This document shows, piece by piece, positions 7,374 to 15,453 of a stretch of DNA of 36,528 nucleotides. This stretch comes from Bacillus sp. (in: firmicutes) (GTDB lineage Bacteria; Bacillota; Bacilli; Bacillales; Salisediminibacteriaceae). The notes beneath the pieces were generated by a model that worked only from the letters and a program-made list of their open reading frames with translations, did not search any database and was not told the DNA's origin. The stretch is from the NCBI GenBank assembly GCA_021208645.1, contig JAJOJL010000097.1, forward strand, positions 1-36,528, given 5' to 3'. Made by a program: the position numbers and the translations under genes. How positions within the stretch are numbered: position 1 is the stretch's first letter; each line of letters begins with the position of its first letter.

Positions 7374-9034
7374 TTATTTTTCTTCTAATAATCGATGAAT
7401 TACTAGGTTCGTCAGTTTTGGCACAACCTCTAATGAATAAGCTGTTTCCATTCGCTCAAATTGCTTATGAGCATCGTGGCCGTAAGGGCCAATATTGATG
7501 ACAGGTACATTAATATCCCTAATATCCTCGTATTCTACGTAATGTTTTGTTCCCCAACCAGGGTTATTCTTGGAAACGGCGGAAATTCCTTCTTCGTCAT
7601 CACTTAAGGCCACAAAGCTCATATCGGAAATGTACGGGAAGTAATTCTTTACGACTATCGGGTGCGTGTACTCTGGCTGTACGGCAGCAACGGCTTCCTC
7701 CAATGCAACAATTAACTGCTTCTCTAACTCATTTTTTCCCGTCACCTCAATTCTAGGGGAATAAAGGGAGGAGTAAAAAAGAATCATGGCCGGACTTCGG
7801 TCTGGCATCCACTTCCAGGCTTCCTCCACTACCTTGCAAGCAAAAATGCGCGTATCCATATCAGGTTCCGTTACCATGAGATCTACCTTGAACGCATCCA
7901 TATGGTTCAGGAAGACATCGCCGTGTTCTGCCAATAGCAGGTGCTCCATTTCCTCATACGTCATGACCCGTTCTTTCCAAGTAGGTGCAACGTACTCTTG
8001 ACCAGTTAAGGCACTGAACTCGGCCAATCGTTCCTTGAACAATCGAAGGGCATTTCTGAATGCGATTTCCCCTTGCTCTTTCAGTTTCTCTAACACATCC
8101 TTCGGTGACCACGAATGGATGAAAAAATTATAGTAAACGAAGGCAGACAAAGCGGTTTGGACCGTGTAGGATGGCTTTAAATCTGTCTGCTTTAAAGCAA
8201 CTGGTGGCACCGTTGTTTCCCCATGGGCCGTATCACATAAGTCAGGATTATAACTAATCTGCCTTGTTAGCTCTGCAGCGATGAAGTTAGGATCAATTCC
8301 TTCAAAACAAGAACCTACATGGGTTTCGGCCCCTGTGATAAAAAAACGACGGGAGCAGCTTACCGACAGTTCCTTTATAAATATAGCGGTTTTGATCCCC
8401 TTCAAATCGTGGTGAAACAAAGTCAGCGTTAATAGCGGCAATATACTCAAATTGGTGCTCTTCCCGCAACACTTTTAATTCCTTTAAGGCAGACAAGATT
8501 CCATGGGAGCTGTCTTCCTCATCACATTCAAAGACTACTAGCAAGTTTCCAGCTAACTGTTCTGGGTGTTCGGAATAGTGTTTTAACAAGGAGAGGTGCT
8601 AGCCACACCGCTCTTCATGTCAAGAATGCCTCGTCCAAATAAGTACTCTCCAGATTGGAAATCATTCTCCACTTGAGGCGGCAGTTCTTCCGTCTTTAGT
8701 GCCTCCATTAATTGATCCGGATAGCACGCTTTATCCTTCAAATGGTTATAGTCATCAATGCCCACCGTATCCATATGGCCCATTAATACGACGGTTTTAT
8801 TCGAAACAACTTTCGTTCCTTTCACAAAGGCGATGACATTATATCTATCTAAATGATCATTTATTGTTTTTTGTTTGATGAGATAAGAAGGGTTTGTTTG
8901 AAAATATGGGAACGACGAGATAAGTGTGTGAACGACTGACTCATTTCTCGCTCGCCATCGGTGTTGACAATACTTTCGATATTCACAAGCTGATTTGTTA
9001 AAAATGCCAGTTCTTTTTTTGTAGGATTAATCAT
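7374..9034 (-). pseudogene. rocB: RocB-like M20 peptidase, broken by three frameshifts
   Basis: The original gene starts at 9034 (MINPTKKELAFLTNQLVNIE; AGAGGTG upstream) and ends at 7374. Three frames must be joined. At about 8934 one base is missing (after GEREMSQS; the other frame continues HTLISSFPYFQTNPSYL). At about 8601 one base is missing (after DMKSGVA; resumes SLLKHYSEHPEQL). At 8340-8346 a seven-T run has one T too many (LLPSFF continues as ITGAETHVG). The joined ~550-residue protein matches B. subtilis RocB, an arginine-degradation-associated M20 enzyme. It has zinc-site motifs MGHMDTVGIDD and FGRGILDMKSG, and DEED in place of the usual catalytic Glu motif. The role in arginine catabolism is known only for RocB by association. 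Confidence 0.8.
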
Positions 9035-9218
9035 ACCTGCACCTCTATAAAAGTTAAATTTTCTTATATTATACATCAAGAATATTACCTTGTACCTTTT
9101 AGACGTCATACCGGAGTGTTGTGCCTGAAGCGGAGGTAGGACCGGAAAATTGGCAACATAAGATAACCCATAATGACAACCTTTTAATTTTTATGCACTA
9201 TGCTAATAGTATTAACCC

Positions 9219-9247
9219 TTGACCACGCCAAGAAAATAAATTACTAT
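9219..9247 (+). promoter_or_regulatory. SigA-type promoter of the formate/oxalate locus
   Basis: TTGACC (9219-9224) and TACTAT (9242-9247) are separated by 17 bases. Transcription would begin near 9254, giving a leader of about 315 nt before the transporter start. It immediately precedes the phased direct repeat at 9253-9289. Confidence 0.55.
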
Positions 9248-9252
9248 AAAAT

Positions 9253-9289
9253 TGAACATTTTGTGAACAAACGATGAACAATTTGTGAA
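9253..9289 (+). promoter_or_regulatory. Direct repeat of 15 bp with 22-bp period, operator candidate
   Basis: TGAACATTTTGTGAA (9253-9267) and TGAACAATTTGTGAA (9275-9289) match at 14 of 15 positions and are offset by 22 bp, about two turns of DNA. They overlap the predicted transcription start. That geometry fits side-by-side binding of a regulator on one face of the helix. The binding protein is unknown. Confidence 0.5.
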
Positions 9290-9314
9290 AAAAGTGTAAA
9301 AGCAATTGATAACT

Positions 9315-9465
9315 AGAAGTTTGGTCCAGAGACAGCGTCCCTGTTATCTACTAAACTCCATTCGATTGCAAACGTTTTTACTATGATAATGGAACCGTTT
9401 AATTGTACATATCATTATCAAAAAATTAGATTGTGGTTTGGAGATAGCGCCCCTGTAAACAGCCA
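9315..9465 (+). ncRNA. Structured 5' leader with two copies of a hairpin motif (riboswitch-like candidate)
   Basis: Copy 1 (9318-9357): AGTTT pairs with AAACT and encloses ACAG-CGTCC-CTGT. Copy 2 (~9433-9466): GTGG pairs with CCAC and GTTT with AAAC, enclosing ATAG-CGCCC-CTGT. The common core is TTTGG, then AGA, then AYAG-CGYCC-CUGU, then AAA. The C-to-U change in the second copy keeps the stem as a G-U pair, and the outer stems differ in sequence but persist. A terminator hairpin follows directly, 50 bp before the transporter start. I could not match it to a riboswitch class I know. Upstream of an OFA transporter and a molybdoenzyme, a ligand-sensing or protein-binding role is inference. Confidence 0.5.
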
Positions 9466-9518
9466 CCGTCACATTGATTAGAGCCATTCGGCTTATTTAA
9501 TCATTATGTGGCGGTTTT
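9466..9518 (+). terminator. Leader terminator upstream of the transporter gene
   Basis: CCGtCACAT, GATTA and GCC on the left pair with GGC, TAATC and ATGTGgCGG on the right, followed by six T. It lies in the 5' leader, not behind a gene, which is typical of attenuation control. Its 5' arm directly abuts copy 2 of the leader motif. Confidence 0.7.
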
Positions 9519-9569
9519 TTGTTGGCCTCATCTATGAAACTACTATCAATGCTAAAGGAGATGCAAGTT

Positions 9570-10838
9570 ATGGAGCAAAAAATAAAGAATCGTTGGTTAA
9601 TTGCTTTATCTGCGATAGGTATTCACATTTCCATAGGAGCTGTTTATGCCTGGAGTGTATTTACGAATCCACTAATGGAGGAGTTTGGCTGGACATCTAG
9701 CCAAGTACAATTGACATTTAGTATCGCCATTTTATTTCTTGGATTATCAGCAGCCTTTTTAGGCCACTTTGTAGAAAAATACGGACCAAGAAGAGCTGGT
9801 CTGTTGGCTTCCTTCTGCTTCGGTATCGGTGTTTTTACCTCGGGATTTGCCGTAAGCATTGGTTCATTACCGATGCTGTATTTATCCTTTGGTGTTTTGG
9901 CAGGTATCGGACTGGGAGTCGGCTATATTGCCCCAGTTTCAACATTAATTAAATGGTTCCCTGACCGCCGTGGATTAGCCACAGGACTTGCAATTATGGG
10001 CTTTGGGTTTGCAGCAGCAATTGCCAGCCCCGTTATGAACAATTTAATTACATCTGTAGGAATTGCTAACACATTTTATATTCTTGGAGCCGTGTACTTC
10101 GTGGTCATGACCTTGTCCTCTCTGTACCTGGAGCGACCGCCAGCAGGCTGGATGCCAGAGGGCTTCCAAGAAAAAGTGAATGCAGGCAAAGTAAAGGTGA
10201 AGAAAGATCTCTCCCAGCTTATGGCCAATGAAGCCATTAAAACGAGAAGATTTTATTATTTATGGATTATGTTATTTATTAACGTAACGTGCGGGATCGC
10301 AATTTTATCGGCGACGAGCCCGTTAGCACAAGAAACAGTTGGGTTAACTGCAGCACAGGCCGCGGCGCTAGTTGGTATTCTTAGTATTTTTAACGGTGTT
10401 GGCCGACTAGGCTGGGCATCCATTTCCGATTACATTGGTCGTCCAAATACGTATACGATATTTTTTGTGATTCAAATTATATTATTTGCCTTACTACCAT
10501 TTACAACGGCCGCTTTACCATTCCAAATAATGCTCATGATTGTGTACACATGCTACGGAGGCGGATTTGCATCGATTCCAGCCTACATCGGTGACATGTT
10601 TGGAACAAAACAACTTGGCGCCATCCACGGCTATATTTTAACAGCATGGGCAGCTGCCGGATTAGTTGGTCCATTATTTGCGGCTTGGATGTATGACACG
10701 ACAGGAAGCTATTCAAACAGCTTAATCTTCTTTGCTGGGTTATTTGCAATCGCGTTAGTCGTATCCCTCCTCATTCGAATCGATATTCGGAAACTGGAGA
10801 AAGCTAATGCTGAAAGAGAGAGTCAACAAATAGCTTAA
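9570..10838 (+). CDS. OFA-family MFS transporter (oxalate/formate antiporter-like)
   Basis: 422 residues with about 12 membrane helices. The N-terminus WLIALSAIGIHISIGAVYAW followed by SVFTNPL is the hallmark of the oxalate:formate antiporter family. The loop KWFPDRRGLATGLAIMGFG between helices 4 and 5 and ERPPAGW after helix 6 also fit. A C-terminal half with GRLGWASISDYIGR is the second MFS signature loop. Start: AAAGGAG at 9554-9560 lies 9 bases before the ATG at 9570; upstream in-frame starts lack a site. It is the first gene of a locus with DUF2294, a YdeP-type oxidoreductase and fdhD, so a role in formate, oxalate or related carboxylate transport is likely but the substrate is inferred. 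Confidence 0.88.
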   Translation: MEQKIKNRWLIALSAIGIHISIGAVYAWSVFTNPLMEEFGWTSSQVQLTFSIAILFLGLSAAFLGHFVEKYGPRRAGLLASFCFGIGVFTSGFAVSIGSLPMLYLSFGVLAGIGLGVGYIAPVSTLIKWFPDRRGLATGLAIMGFGFAAAIASPVMNNLITSVGIANTFYILGAVYFVVMTLSSLYLERPPAGWMPEGFQEKVNAGKVKVKKDLSQLMANEAIKTRRFYYLWIMLFINVTCGIAILSATSPLAQETVGLTAAQAAALVGILSIFNGVGRLGWASISDYIGRPNTYTIFFVIQIILFALLPFTTAALPFQIMLMIVYTCYGGGFASIPAYIGDMFGTKQLGAIHGYILTAWAAAGLVGPLFAAWMYDTTGSYSNSLIFFAGLFAIALVVSLLIRIDIRKLEKANAERESQQIA

Positions 10839-10881
10839 AACGAACAACTTTCAATTATAGATAAAGCGAGGCATGGCTGTC

Positions 10882-11262
10882 ATGAACAAATACGAAGCAG
10901 AGTTTAGTAATCTTGTGAGGAGCTTTCGAAAACGACATATGGGGAAGGGACCTAGTCAAATCCGTACGACCTTCTGTCGCAATTGGGCCATCTGTGAAAT
11001 GGAAGGGAATTTATCTCCCGTCGAAAAATTCATTGCTACAGCAGAAGACGGGAAACAGATGTTAAAAGCGGCAAGGACCGAGATGGTCAAGGATATTTAT
11101 CGTAAGAATTACCCGACGGAAATGGAAGAGTTATTGGGAGCAAAATACGTAGACTTGTTCGTAGATATTGATATTGAAAAAGACTTTGGCATGTCCATCT
11201 TCGTTTTTGACGAAAACCTAGAAAAGAAATTTGGCTCTGGAAGATCAGAGGAGAAAAAATAG
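10882..11262 (+). CDS. DUF2294 domain-containing protein
   Basis: 126 residues. It begins MNKYEAEFSNLVRSFRKRHM, then GKGPSQIRTTFCRNWAICEM, then EGNLSPVEKFIATAEDG, matching DUF2294 (start helix, GKGP, aromatic-rich beta segment, EDGKQMLKAART). No membrane helix or metal motif is evident. A GAGG is 10 bases before the ATG at 10882; the earlier ATG at 10873 is only one base from it, so I favour 10882. It sits 43 bp after the transporter and 15 bp before the molybdoenzyme and is probably part of one operon. Function unknown; the context suggests a helper of the oxidoreductase or transporter. Confidence 0.8.
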   Translation: MNKYEAEFSNLVRSFRKRHMGKGPSQIRTTFCRNWAICEMEGNLSPVEKFIATAEDGKQMLKAARTEMVKDIYRKNYPTEMEELLGAKYVDLFVDIDIEKDFGMSIFVFDENLEKKFGSGRSEEKK

Positions 11263-11277
11263 AAAGGGTGATGAAGC

Positions 11278-13635
11278 ATGGGGAAAACTAAACATCAAGG
11301 ACCGATGAAGAAATCGAAATTGCCAGCACCGGAGCATTGGGTAAGTCCCATACCATTCGGCCTCGGGAAAATAAAACCGAAACATATTCGTGAGTCGTTT
11401 AAAACGATTTGGGAAAACAAAGATAATTTAAATTACGCGAAAAATATTATTACGAAAGGTGTTTGTGATGGCTGTGCCTTAGGGGTGTCTGGATTATATG
11501 ACCAAACATTGACAGGACCGCATGTATGTACAACAAGATTTAATGTTCTTCGACTCAATACGATGCCAGCAATTAAAGAGGAAATCCTTCATTCCGATAT
11601 TAGCGAACTAAAAGAATACTCCAGTACCGAACTTCGTAAGCTGGGACGTATTCCTTATCCCATGATTCGTAGAAAGGGAGAAAACAAGTTTTCACGGATT
11701 ACTTGGGATGATGCAATGGATATGATTGCTGAGAAAATGAAGAAGTTAGATCCGAAACAGTACGCGTTCTATTTAACTTCCCGGGGAATTACCAATGAAT
11801 CGTATTATGTGGCAGGGAAAGTGACTCGTTTTCTAGGAACGAACAATATCGACAATGCATCGCGCATCTGCCATTCTCCGAGTAAAACGGCATTAAAGCG
11901 CTCCATTGGAGTAGGAGCTTCCACCGTAAATTATCAAGACTGGATTGGAACCGATGTCCTATTATTTTGGGGAAGTGTAGCTTCTAATGCGTCACCAGTT
12001 TCCACAAAATATATGCTGGAAGCAAAGAAAAAGGGGACGAAAATTATTGTCGTTAACCCGTACCGTGAGCCGTCCATGGATAAATATTGGGTGCCGTCTG
12101 TTCCAGAATCAGCTTTATTTGGTACTAAGATTGCAGATGACTTCTACCAAGTGAACATTGGTGGCGACATTGCCTTTATGCACGGTATTATGAAGCGCTG
12201 GTTTGAGATGGAAGAGCGTGAGCACGGTTCTGCTATTAACCATGACTTTGTCAACGAACACGTAAATGGTTATGAGGAATTGAAAGGGAAAGTGGTGGAG
12301 CAAAGTTGGGATGCAATTGTTACGTCATCTGGGGTAACAAAAGAGAGAATCATAGAGTTAGCAGAGCTGTTGGCGAACAGCAAAAATGCGGTTTTTGCCT
12401 GGGCATTAGGGCTAACGATGCATCAATTTGCCACCGATAACATCTCACAGGTAGCGAACCTAGCATTATTGCGAGGCTTCTTAGGGCGGAAACATGCAGG
12501 TTTAATGCCTTTCCGAGGTCATTCTTCCGTGCAAGGAAGTGGGGAAATGGGGGCTGATCCATTTGTACTTCCTGGCGGTGATTTCAAAGGCGATAACATC
12601 CCGCGTTTGGAAAAACTATGGGGTTTTGAATTGCCAAAATGGCAAGGGGATATTGTCGGTGTCACGTTAGAAAACATCGTCCTTCCAGAAGACCATGAGC
12701 GAAAAATTAAACTCTACTATTTATCGGGTGGTAACTTCTTAGAAACGATGCCAGATCCTGTGTTTGTGGAAAAAGCATTATCGGAGCTGGATATTCGTGT
12801 CCACCAAGATATTATTTTAAATACATCCACATTAGTAGATGCGAAGGAAGCAGTCATTGTTTTACCTGCCAAAACCCGCTATGAGCAGGAAGGTGGCGGA
12901 ACATCCACTTCCACCGAGCGAATGGTGTATTTCTCACCGGAAATTGAAGGGAATCGCAACCAAGTCGAAGAGGCCCGTGCAGAGTGGAAAATATACATGG
13001 ACTTAGCCAATCGTGTGAAACCAGAAACAGCTCATTTAGTGGATTTTGCAGATGCAGATGCTATTCGCGCAGAAATTGCTAAAGCGAATCCAAGCTATGA
13101 AGGGGTGCAGCATTTGAAAAAGCAAGGGGATGTCTTCCAATGGGGCGGTGCCTGGTTATGTGAAGACGGCGTTTGTCCAACACCAGATGGGAAAGGGAAT
13201 TTAATTCCTGTTGAAATTCCTGATTTAAATAAAAAGCCTGGAGACTTCTATATTACGACAAGACGTGGGAAGCAGTTCAACTCCATGGTATATAGCGAAA
13301 AGGATCCATTTAACGGTGCTGAACGTTATGATGTGCTAATTAATGAAGAAGATGCTAGGGAACTTAGCATTCAAGAAGGGGAAGGGATTGTAGCGTACAA
13401 CCATCATGGTGTTTTCCAAGGAAGTGCCAGATTTGCAGCCATGTCCCGTGGAAATGTAGGTGTCCACTTCCCAGAAGGAAACTTCTTGTTGCCGAAGGGC
13501 CGTTATGAAAAATACGCTGGTATACCTGATTACAGTATCGGTGTGAAAATTGAAAAGGCAGATAAGTTTAATGCACGGAAAGATACGAAATACCTTGAGC
13601 GGAAAATTGAAGATTTAGAGACAGAAGTAAGCTAA
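11278..13635 (+). CDS. FdhF/YdeP-family molybdopterin oxidoreductase (formate dehydrogenase alpha-like)
   Basis: 785 residues. It has the molybdopterin-guanine-dinucleotide enzyme architecture with the YdeP subfamily start NYAKNIITKGVCDGCALG (Cys63, Cys66), PHVCTTR (Cys84), RITWDDAMDMIAEKM and NNIDNASRICHSPS (Cys198, in the position of the Mo-ligand loop). The C-terminal MopB_CT domain includes TTRRGKQFNSMVYSEKDPF. Such enzymes oxidise formate or act on other substrates; YdeP itself has no settled reaction. No TAT signal is seen, so it is cytoplasmic. AAAGGGTG precedes the ATG. fdhD follows directly, supporting a formate-dehydrogenase-type enzyme that needs sulfuration of its cofactor. I see no in-frame TGA, so selenocysteine is not used. 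Confidence 0.9.
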   Translation: MGKTKHQGPMKKSKLPAPEHWVSPIPFGLGKIKPKHIRESFKTIWENKDNLNYAKNIITKGVCDGCALGVSGLYDQTLTGPHVCTTRFNVLRLNTMPAIKEEILHSDISELKEYSSTELRKLGRIPYPMIRRKGENKFSRITWDDAMDMIAEKMKKLDPKQYAFYLTSRGITNESYYVAGKVTRFLGTNNIDNASRICHSPSKTALKRSIGVGASTVNYQDWIGTDVLLFWGSVASNASPVSTKYMLEAKKKGTKIIVVNPYREPSMDKYWVPSVPESALFGTKIADDFYQVNIGGDIAFMHGIMKRWFEMEEREHGSAINHDFVNEHVNGYEELKGKVVEQSWDAIVTSSGVTKERIIELAELLANSKNAVFAWALGLTMHQFATDNISQVANLALLRGFLGRKHAGLMPFRGHSSVQGSGEMGADPFVLPGGDFKGDNIPRLEKLWGFELPKWQGDIVGVTLENIVLPEDHERKIKLYYLSGGNFLETMPDPVFVEKALSELDIRVHQDIILNTSTLVDAKEAVIVLPAKTRYEQEGGGTSTSTERMVYFSPEIEGNRNQVEEARAEWKIYMDLANRVKPETAHLVDFADADAIRAEIAKANPSYEGVQHLKKQGDVFQWGGAWLCEDGVCPTPDGKGNLIPVEIPDLNKKPGDFYITTRRGKQFNSMVYSEKDPFNGAERYDVLINEEDARELSIQEGEGIVAYNHHGVFQGSARFAAMSRGNVGVHFPEGNFLLPKGRYEKYAGIPDYSIGVKIEKADKFNARKDTKYLERKIEDLETEVS

Positions 13636-13680
13636 TTAGTCATTGTGATTAGAATGGGGTTAGATAAAGGAGCGGAGTCA

Positions 13681-14490
13681 ATGAAGGACGATGTGAGAAG
13701 AACGCAATCCATCACAAAATATGAGTATGGGGAGTTGTTTGAGGTAGAGGACACTATCGCAACGGAGTACCCGTTGACAATTTACGTTAACGGAGAAGAG
13801 TTCGCAACAATGGTCTGCACGCCAACAAATATAGAAGAACTTGTCATTGGCTTCCTAGCTTCTGACGGTATCATCCGCTTCCTTGATGATGTGGAATCCC
13901 TAGCCATTGATGAAGAGAAAGGGTTCGCTTATGTGCAATTGAAAAATAAGCAAATTGCCAGTAATTCATTTGTGACGAAACGGTTTATTGGCTCATGCTG
14001 TGGGAAGAGCAGGCAGTTTTATTTTCAGCATGATGTGAGGACGGCGAAAACGATTCAAACAAAAATGACCTTATCTGTTCAAGAATCTATCCAGTTAATG
14101 AAAGCGATGCAAGAAGAATCAGAGGAATTTCACCTGACAGGGGGCTTGCATAATACGGCCCTCGCCACAAAGGACGGGATACTCATGTCTCGTTCAGATA
14201 TTGGCCGCCACAATGCGTTAGACAAAATTTATGGTTATTGCTTGAAAAACAATTTATCTTTGAGGGATAAGGTGCTGGTTTTTAGTGGGAGAATCTCCTC
14301 TGAAGTATTATTAAAGGCATCGAAAATAGGTGTTGGTATTATTTTATCGAAATCGGCACCGACTACATTAGCGATTGAACTTGCGGAAGACTTAGGCATT
14401 ACTGCCGTTGGATTTGTACGAGGCAACAGGCTAAATGTATACAGTCACCCTGAGCGAATTGTGAATGATCTGAAGCAAGGAGTAAATTAG
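13681..14490 (+). CDS. fdhD: Formate dehydrogenase accessory sulfurtransferase FdhD
   Basis: 269 residues. FdhD passes sulfur from a cysteine desulfurase to the molybdenum cofactor of formate dehydrogenases. Visible motifs: EYPLTIYVNGEEFATMVCTP, then EELVIGFLASDGII; the reactive cysteine motif RFIGSCCGKSRQFYF; TGGLHNTALA; RSDIGRHNALDKIYGY; SGRISSEVLLKASKIGVGII; and AVGFVRGNRLNVYSHPERI at the end. The ATG at 13681 follows AAAGGAG with about 9 bases; a more upstream frame opening at 13645 is less likely. It is the last gene of the locus and is closed by a terminator at 14504. Confidence 0.95.
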   Translation: MKDDVRRTQSITKYEYGELFEVEDTIATEYPLTIYVNGEEFATMVCTPTNIEELVIGFLASDGIIRFLDDVESLAIDEEKGFAYVQLKNKQIASNSFVTKRFIGSCCGKSRQFYFQHDVRTAKTIQTKMTLSVQESIQLMKAMQEESEEFHLTGGLHNTALATKDGILMSRSDIGRHNALDKIYGYCLKNNLSLRDKVLVFSGRISSEVLLKASKIGVGIILSKSAPTTLAIELAEDLGITAVGFVRGNRLNVYSHPERIVNDLKQGVN

Positions 14491-14503
14491 GATTAATTTG
14501 ATT

Positions 14504-14533
14504 AAAGGCAACCTAAGGAAGGTTGTCTTTTTT
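14504..14533 (+). terminator. Intrinsic terminator after fdhD
   Basis: GGCAACCT pairs with AGGTTGTC (one G-U pair) and is followed by TTTTTT. It is placed 14 bp after the fdhD stop. Confidence 0.85.
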
Positions 14534-14567
14534 CGTCCGTTCAAAAAGATCTGTTTTTAACATATTG

Positions 14568-14584
14568 AACAGACTAGGTCTGTT
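14568..14584. promoter_or_regulatory. Perfect 17-bp dyad, operator candidate
   Basis: AACAGAC-TAG-GTCTGTT is a perfect inverted repeat with a 3-bp centre, the type of site bound by TetR-like dimers. No regulator gene is adjacent. It lies between fdhD and the YceI gene. Confidence 0.35.
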
Positions 14585-14608
14585 TATGATGGTATGAGTA
14601 GGAGGCTG

Positions 14609-14699
14609 GAGGTGACAGATGGATCAGGAAAACCGACTGACGTGTCACTAGCGAAGGCCTGAGGTGACAGATGGAGCGTGAAACCTGCATGACGTGTCA
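14609..14699 (+). repeat. Tandem pair of 39-bp units with conserved ends and variable centre
   Basis: Unit 1 is 14609-14647 and unit 2 is 14661-14699, offset 52 bp. Both begin GAGGTGACAGATGGA and end TGACGTGTCA, with a 14-base centre that differs at many positions. TGACA near the start pairs with TGTCA at the end, so each unit can fold into a hairpin. They lie upstream of the YceI promoter. Function unknown. Confidence 0.6.
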
Positions 14700-14749
14700 A
14701 TAAAAAAATTTTCCAAAGAAAAATAACTAACTTTTTTATAATAAAATAC

Positions 14750-14794
14750 TTGACGTATTATAATATTTATATTAAAGTTAATTACATAAAGTAA
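14750..14794 (+). promoter_or_regulatory. Promoter and TTAC-N5-GTAA operator candidate of the YceI gene
   Basis: TTGACG (14750-14755) is followed 17 bases later by TAAAGT. The inverted repeat TTAC-ATAAA-GTAA (14782-14794) lies just downstream of the -10. Such TTAC/GTAA sites are used by MarR- or HxlR-type redox regulators in Bacillaceae; that link is inference. Confidence 0.4.
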
Positions 14795-14857
14795 GTAACA
14801 AATAAAATATCTGTAAGAGGCTGAGAGAGCCGAATCAACTTTTAGGAGGAAATGAAA

Positions 14858-15385
14858 ATGACAAAATTTAATTTGGACACGGTACACAGCGGCGTGGAGT
14901 TTTCTGTAAAACATATGATGGTAGCAAAGGCAAAAGGTGAGTTTAAGAATTTTGCGGTAGATGTTGAAGGAGATATTAACAACCTGGAAAACCTGTCAGT
15001 GGAAGTAACAATTGATGCAGCTTCCATTAATACAAACAATGAAGACCGTGATGGCCATTTACGTTCAGGAGACTTCTTTGATGTGGAAAACTATCAAAAT
15101 ATTAAACTGAAAAGTGAGTCTATCAAAAAGGTTTCTGATGATGAGTACGAAATGACTGCCCTAGTTACAATTAAAGACGTAACGAATAAAGAAACATTCA
15201 GCGTTGAATTTAATGGTACGTCAAAAAACCCAATGGACGGAAGCACTGTGGCTGGATTTGAAGTAACAGGAAAAATTAATCGGGAAGCTTACGGCTTAAC
15301 ATGGAACGCACCATTAGAAACAGGTGGAGTCTTAGTAGGTAAGGATGTTAAGTTAACAGGAAATTTTGAATTTGTAGTAGAATAA
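14858..15385 (+). CDS. YceI family lipid-binding protein
   Basis: 175 residues. It begins MTKFNLDTVHSGVEFSVKHM and contains KGEFKNFAVDVEGD, DGHLRSGDFFDVENYQNI and GKINREAYGLTWN. This is the full YceI pattern of an extended lipocalin-like beta barrel that binds polyisoprenoid or amphiphilic molecules. No signal peptide is present, so it is a cytoplasmic member of the family, as is usual in Bacillus. AGGAGG (14844-14849) lies 8 bases before the ATG at 14858 but only 2 bases from an ATG at 14852, so the later start is chosen. It is monocistronic, with its own promoter and terminator. Confidence 0.93.
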   Translation: MTKFNLDTVHSGVEFSVKHMMVAKAKGEFKNFAVDVEGDINNLENLSVEVTIDAASINTNNEDRDGHLRSGDFFDVENYQNIKLKSESIKKVSDDEYEMTALVTIKDVTNKETFSVEFNGTSKNPMDGSTVAGFEVTGKINREAYGLTWNAPLETGGVLVGKDVKLTGNFEFVVE

Positions 15386-15401
15386 GCTTTCATAAAAAAA
15401 G

Positions 15402-15440
15402 TCCTTGAAGAGTAAGAATAACTTTTCAAGGACGTTTTTT
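15402..15440. terminator. Bidirectional terminator between YceI and TRIC genes
   Basis: GTCCTTGAA pairs with TTCAAGGAC. Seven A lie before and seven T after the stem, as expected for a terminator serving two convergent genes. Confidence 0.85.
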
Positions 15441-15453
15441 TGTTCAGCGAAAC

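Noticed and set aside
9315..9358. Leader hairpin considered as glycine, THF or ykkC (guanidine) riboswitch
   Set aside because: The conserved core sequences of those classes, as I know them, are absent. Only the tandem layout resembles glycine aptamers.
9361..9376. CcpA cre-like site TGCAAACGTTTTTA
   Set aside because: Two mismatches to the cre consensus in an AT-rich context, inside the leader. Too weak to list as a feature.
11278..13635. Selenocysteine in the molybdoenzyme
   Set aside because: No in-frame TGA; a cysteine (Cys198) occupies the likely position in the loop.
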